Part shown: piece by piece, positions 62,285 through 64,000 of the stretch
Layout: each line of letters opens with the position of its first letter
Numbering within the stretch: position 1 is the first letter of the stretch
From: Portibacter marinus
GTDB taxonomy: Bacteria > Bacteroidota > Bacteroidia > Chitinophagales > Saprospiraceae
Direction of reading: 5' to 3'
DNA: 64,000 nt
Assembly: GCF_021533195.1 (NCBI RefSeq)
Contig: NZ_JAJNKB010000003.1
Location: 248,001 to 312,000, forward strand
Program-made: the position numbers and the translations under genes
The notes under the pieces: generated by a model
The model's database searches: none
Told to the model about the DNA's origin: nothing
Seen by the model: the letters and a program-made list of their open reading frames with translations, nothing else

Positions 62285-64000
62285 CTTACTAACGTTACAT
62301 CACCGGTAACTGTTATCTTTTGGCAAGTGGGACAATTCGAATTATTGTCAAAAGGACTTCCAGTGGTTATTTTAGCATACCACATATATACTCCTTCAAG
62401 CGCAGGATCAGAAGAAAATGTGCCATCCCATGCCAGAGAGGGGTCCCCAATTCCAATTCCTGATCTTTTAAAAACCAGATTTCCCCATCTATCATATATG
62501 GCAAGCTCGTCAAACGACCTTACCTTCCGAGGATCGATTTCAACCGTGAATACGTCATTGATGCCATCTTGGTTAGGAGAAAAAACATTGGGTGCAAAGA
62601 TTCCTACGGTTTCCTCTACAGTCACCAATACTTCATCATTTACCGAACAGCCTAATGCATCACTGACTGAAACCATGTAATTCGTAGTAAAAACAGGGCT
62701 GACAAATGGATTATTGCAATCTAAAGTCGTTGAATCCGGACATTGAAGACCTTCTTGTGGACTCCATAAAAAAGTTACTTCCGTTCCGGCTGTGTGCGTC
62801 ACTTCCAATTGCTCATCTGATGCCGAATCGGTGATGGTTATGTCCGCTCCGGCATTAACTGAAAAGGCCGGAATTTCAGGGATAGAAATCTCTAGTGTTT
62901 CTTCGCAATTAAATTGATCTTGTATGCCAATGGTATAATTGCCCGGTGGTAAATCTCTGAAAATGCTATCTTCTGAAAAGACGCCTCCATTCAAATTATA
63001 TCGATAACCTGCAAATCCATCCGAACCAGAAATTGCCAGATAAGATCCGATGATTCCATCGCAATAATCTCCCCGGATACTATCCACATTCACCTGCAAT
63101 GTACTATTGGCACAGACGTCAGGCACCACAATCGTAAAGTCATCTGACTGGACACAACCGTTTTCATCGGATATGGTGACTGTATATGTGGTGGTTATAG
63201 TCGGATTAAAATCAGGATTCAGACATGTCAGGCTTCCATCCGAGCAACTCAAACTATCTGTCGGGTTCCACTCAACCATAAAATTACCTGAAACATTAGT
63301 CTGCACCGTTTGTGAATGGCTATCGCCGGGAAAACTAATGGTCACGTCCGGACCAGCATCTAACTGAAACGCTGGCACCTCTGAAATGGCAACAACGATA
63401 TTTGCACTGCATTGATTTTGATCTCTAATTACAATGTCATAGGATCCTTCTCCAAGATTTTCAAAATTGCTGCTCTCTGCAAATGGACCGCCATCGATCG
63501 AAAATTGATATCCCGGAACCCCACCAACTCCACTAACCATTACGAAGCCCGTATTTAATCCGGCACAAGTAACCGATCTTGCACTATCTAATTCAATTTG
63601 CAAATCAGAATTTACACAAAGATTGACCGCAACATTTACCTGATCTGTTGCAGTACAGCCATTTTCATCCGTAACCGTAATGGTAAACAATGTTTCTTCA
63701 GAAATATTAATGGCAGGGTTCAAACAATTAATTGACCCATCAGGACACATCACCCCTGTTCCCGGTGACCATGATATCGTTACATTACCAGTTGCCGTCG
63801 TAGTAGCGTTTAATTGAATATTTTCGTTGGGATCATTAATGGTCAGGTCTTCACCTGCATCCACTGTAAAATCAGCAAGTTCACCAATGGTGTAAATAGT
63901 ATCAATGGTACACATGTTTTCATCCTGAACCCCGATGACATGGTCTCCTACCGATAGATTATTAAAAATGGGACTGGTCTGAAACGGGCCTCCATCTACA
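62281..64000 (-). CDS. Large secreted repeat protein with T9SS type B domain, 5' end outside window
   Basis: The frame stays open from the stop at 62281 to the window edge; the first Met seen (63915) lies inside a repeat, so the real start is beyond 64000. At least three ~168-residue modules repeat, each an SprB-like unit (for example YQFSIDGGPFAESSNFENL) followed by a beta unit with paired Cys (CPDGSINCLNP, CSDGSLTCLNP). The end has FSPNQDGINDVFTVEI, IYDRWGNLVF and GDVTLVR, the type B sorting domain. Likely a surface adhesin. Overlaps lptC by 4 bp. Confidence 0.88.
   Translation of the reverse strand, partial: VDGGPFQTSPIFNNLSVGDHVIGVQDENMCTIDTIYTIGELADFTVDAGEDLTINDPNENIQLNATTTATGNVTISWSPGTGVMCPDGSINCLNPAINISEETLFTITVTDENGCTATDQVNVAVNLCVNSDLQIELDSARSVTCAGLNTGFVMVSGVGGVPGYQFSIDGGPFAESSNFENLGEGSYDIVIRDQNQCSANIVVAISEVPAFQLDAGPDVTISFPGDSHSQTVQTNVSGNFMVEWNPTDSLSCSDGSLTCLNPDFNPTITTTYTVTISDENGCVQSDDFTIVVPDVCANSTLQVNVDSIRGDYCDGIIGSYLAISGSDGFAGYRYNLNGGVFSEDSIFRDLPPGNYTIGIQDQFNCEETLEISIPEIPAFSVNAGADITITDSASDEQLEVTHTAGTEVTFLWSPQEGLQCPDSTTLDCNNPFVSPVFTTNYMVSVSDALGCSVNDEVLVTVEETVGIFAPNVFSPNQDGINDVFTVEIDPRKVRSFDELAIYDRWGNLVFKRSGIGIGDPSLAWDGTFSSDPALEGVYMWYAKITTGSPFDNNSNCPTCQKITVTGDVTLVR

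Noticed and set aside
1-64000. tRNA, rRNA, riboswitch, transposase or prophage genes
   Set aside because: No cloverleaf, rRNA-like, T-box or cofactor-riboswitch pattern and no integrase or transposase protein was found on reading the gaps and products; a covariance search would settle the RNA part.

Overview
This window looks like chromosome from a free-living, probably gliding member of the Bacteroidota. Base composition is moderately AT-rich. Two secreted proteins end in the YPNP-type C-terminal sorting domain of the type IX secretion system (T9SS), and two others end in the gliding-motility-type (type B) domain. Start regions mostly lack a strong Shine-Dalgarno, and several families seen here (DUF6428, the HlyD/ABC exporter with an odd ATPase, DUF7218) are ones I associate with this phylum. 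Saprospiria (Lewinella-like) would fit, but that is inference. I see no rRNA, tRNA, CRISPR array, integrase, transposase or prophage. Coding density is high and no gene-free stretch exceeds 300 bases. || Layout. 1-4432: a divergent pair, a partial circularly permuted ATP-grasp protein and a transglutaminase-DUF2126 amidoligase. 4447-6919: a VOC protein, then a compact arsR operon (arsR, DUF6428, phosphinothricin/arsinothricin-type acetyltransferase, arsenate-reductase-like phosphatase) behind a palindromic operator, with no efflux pump. 7076-16510: mixed metabolic genes (PEBP, flavin disulfide reductase, galM, FG-GAP T9SS protein, thioredoxin, DUF2461, serine hydrolase, DUF502). 16578-18611: the paired putative DNA-repair genes TIGR03915/TIGR03916 behind a perfect 10-bp inverted repeat. 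18726-21637: oxidoreductase and amidohydrolase. 21649-27237: a TetR-controlled tripartite exporter (ABC, HlyD, thioesterase, TolC). 27328-32349: lipoprotein, deaminase, GH3 glucosidase and a small cluster built from Rho-N/SAP-like repeats. 32346-42779: a surface-glycan locus (two GT4, one GT2, flippase, YfhO-type GT-C, sulfotransferase, aldo/keto reductase, degenerate alkaline-phosphatase-fold protein). 42839-47104: small enzymes and membrane or secreted proteins. 47301-48941: phosphatidylserine decarboxylase, a GC-rich intergenic repeat and a truncated Fic gene with a mutated catalytic His. 48958-58281: MORN protein, mnmE with a YiaK-like dehydrogenase, lipoprotein, ModF-like ATPase, rlmI, GH16, DUF4870. 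58443-64000: nucleoid-associated protein, two T9SS type B adhesin-like proteins and lptC. || How the genes fit together. Envelope biology dominates: glycan synthesis and sulfation, export, LPS transport, T9SS substrates and secreted glycosidases (GH3, GH16, GalM) that could serve polysaccharide use. The places most worth a second look are the Fic/repeat junction, the repair pair with its hairpin or operator, the pump-less ars operon, the Rho-N repeat cluster, and three proteins that keep their fold signatures but lack key catalytic residues (AP-fold protein, exporter ATPase, Fic).
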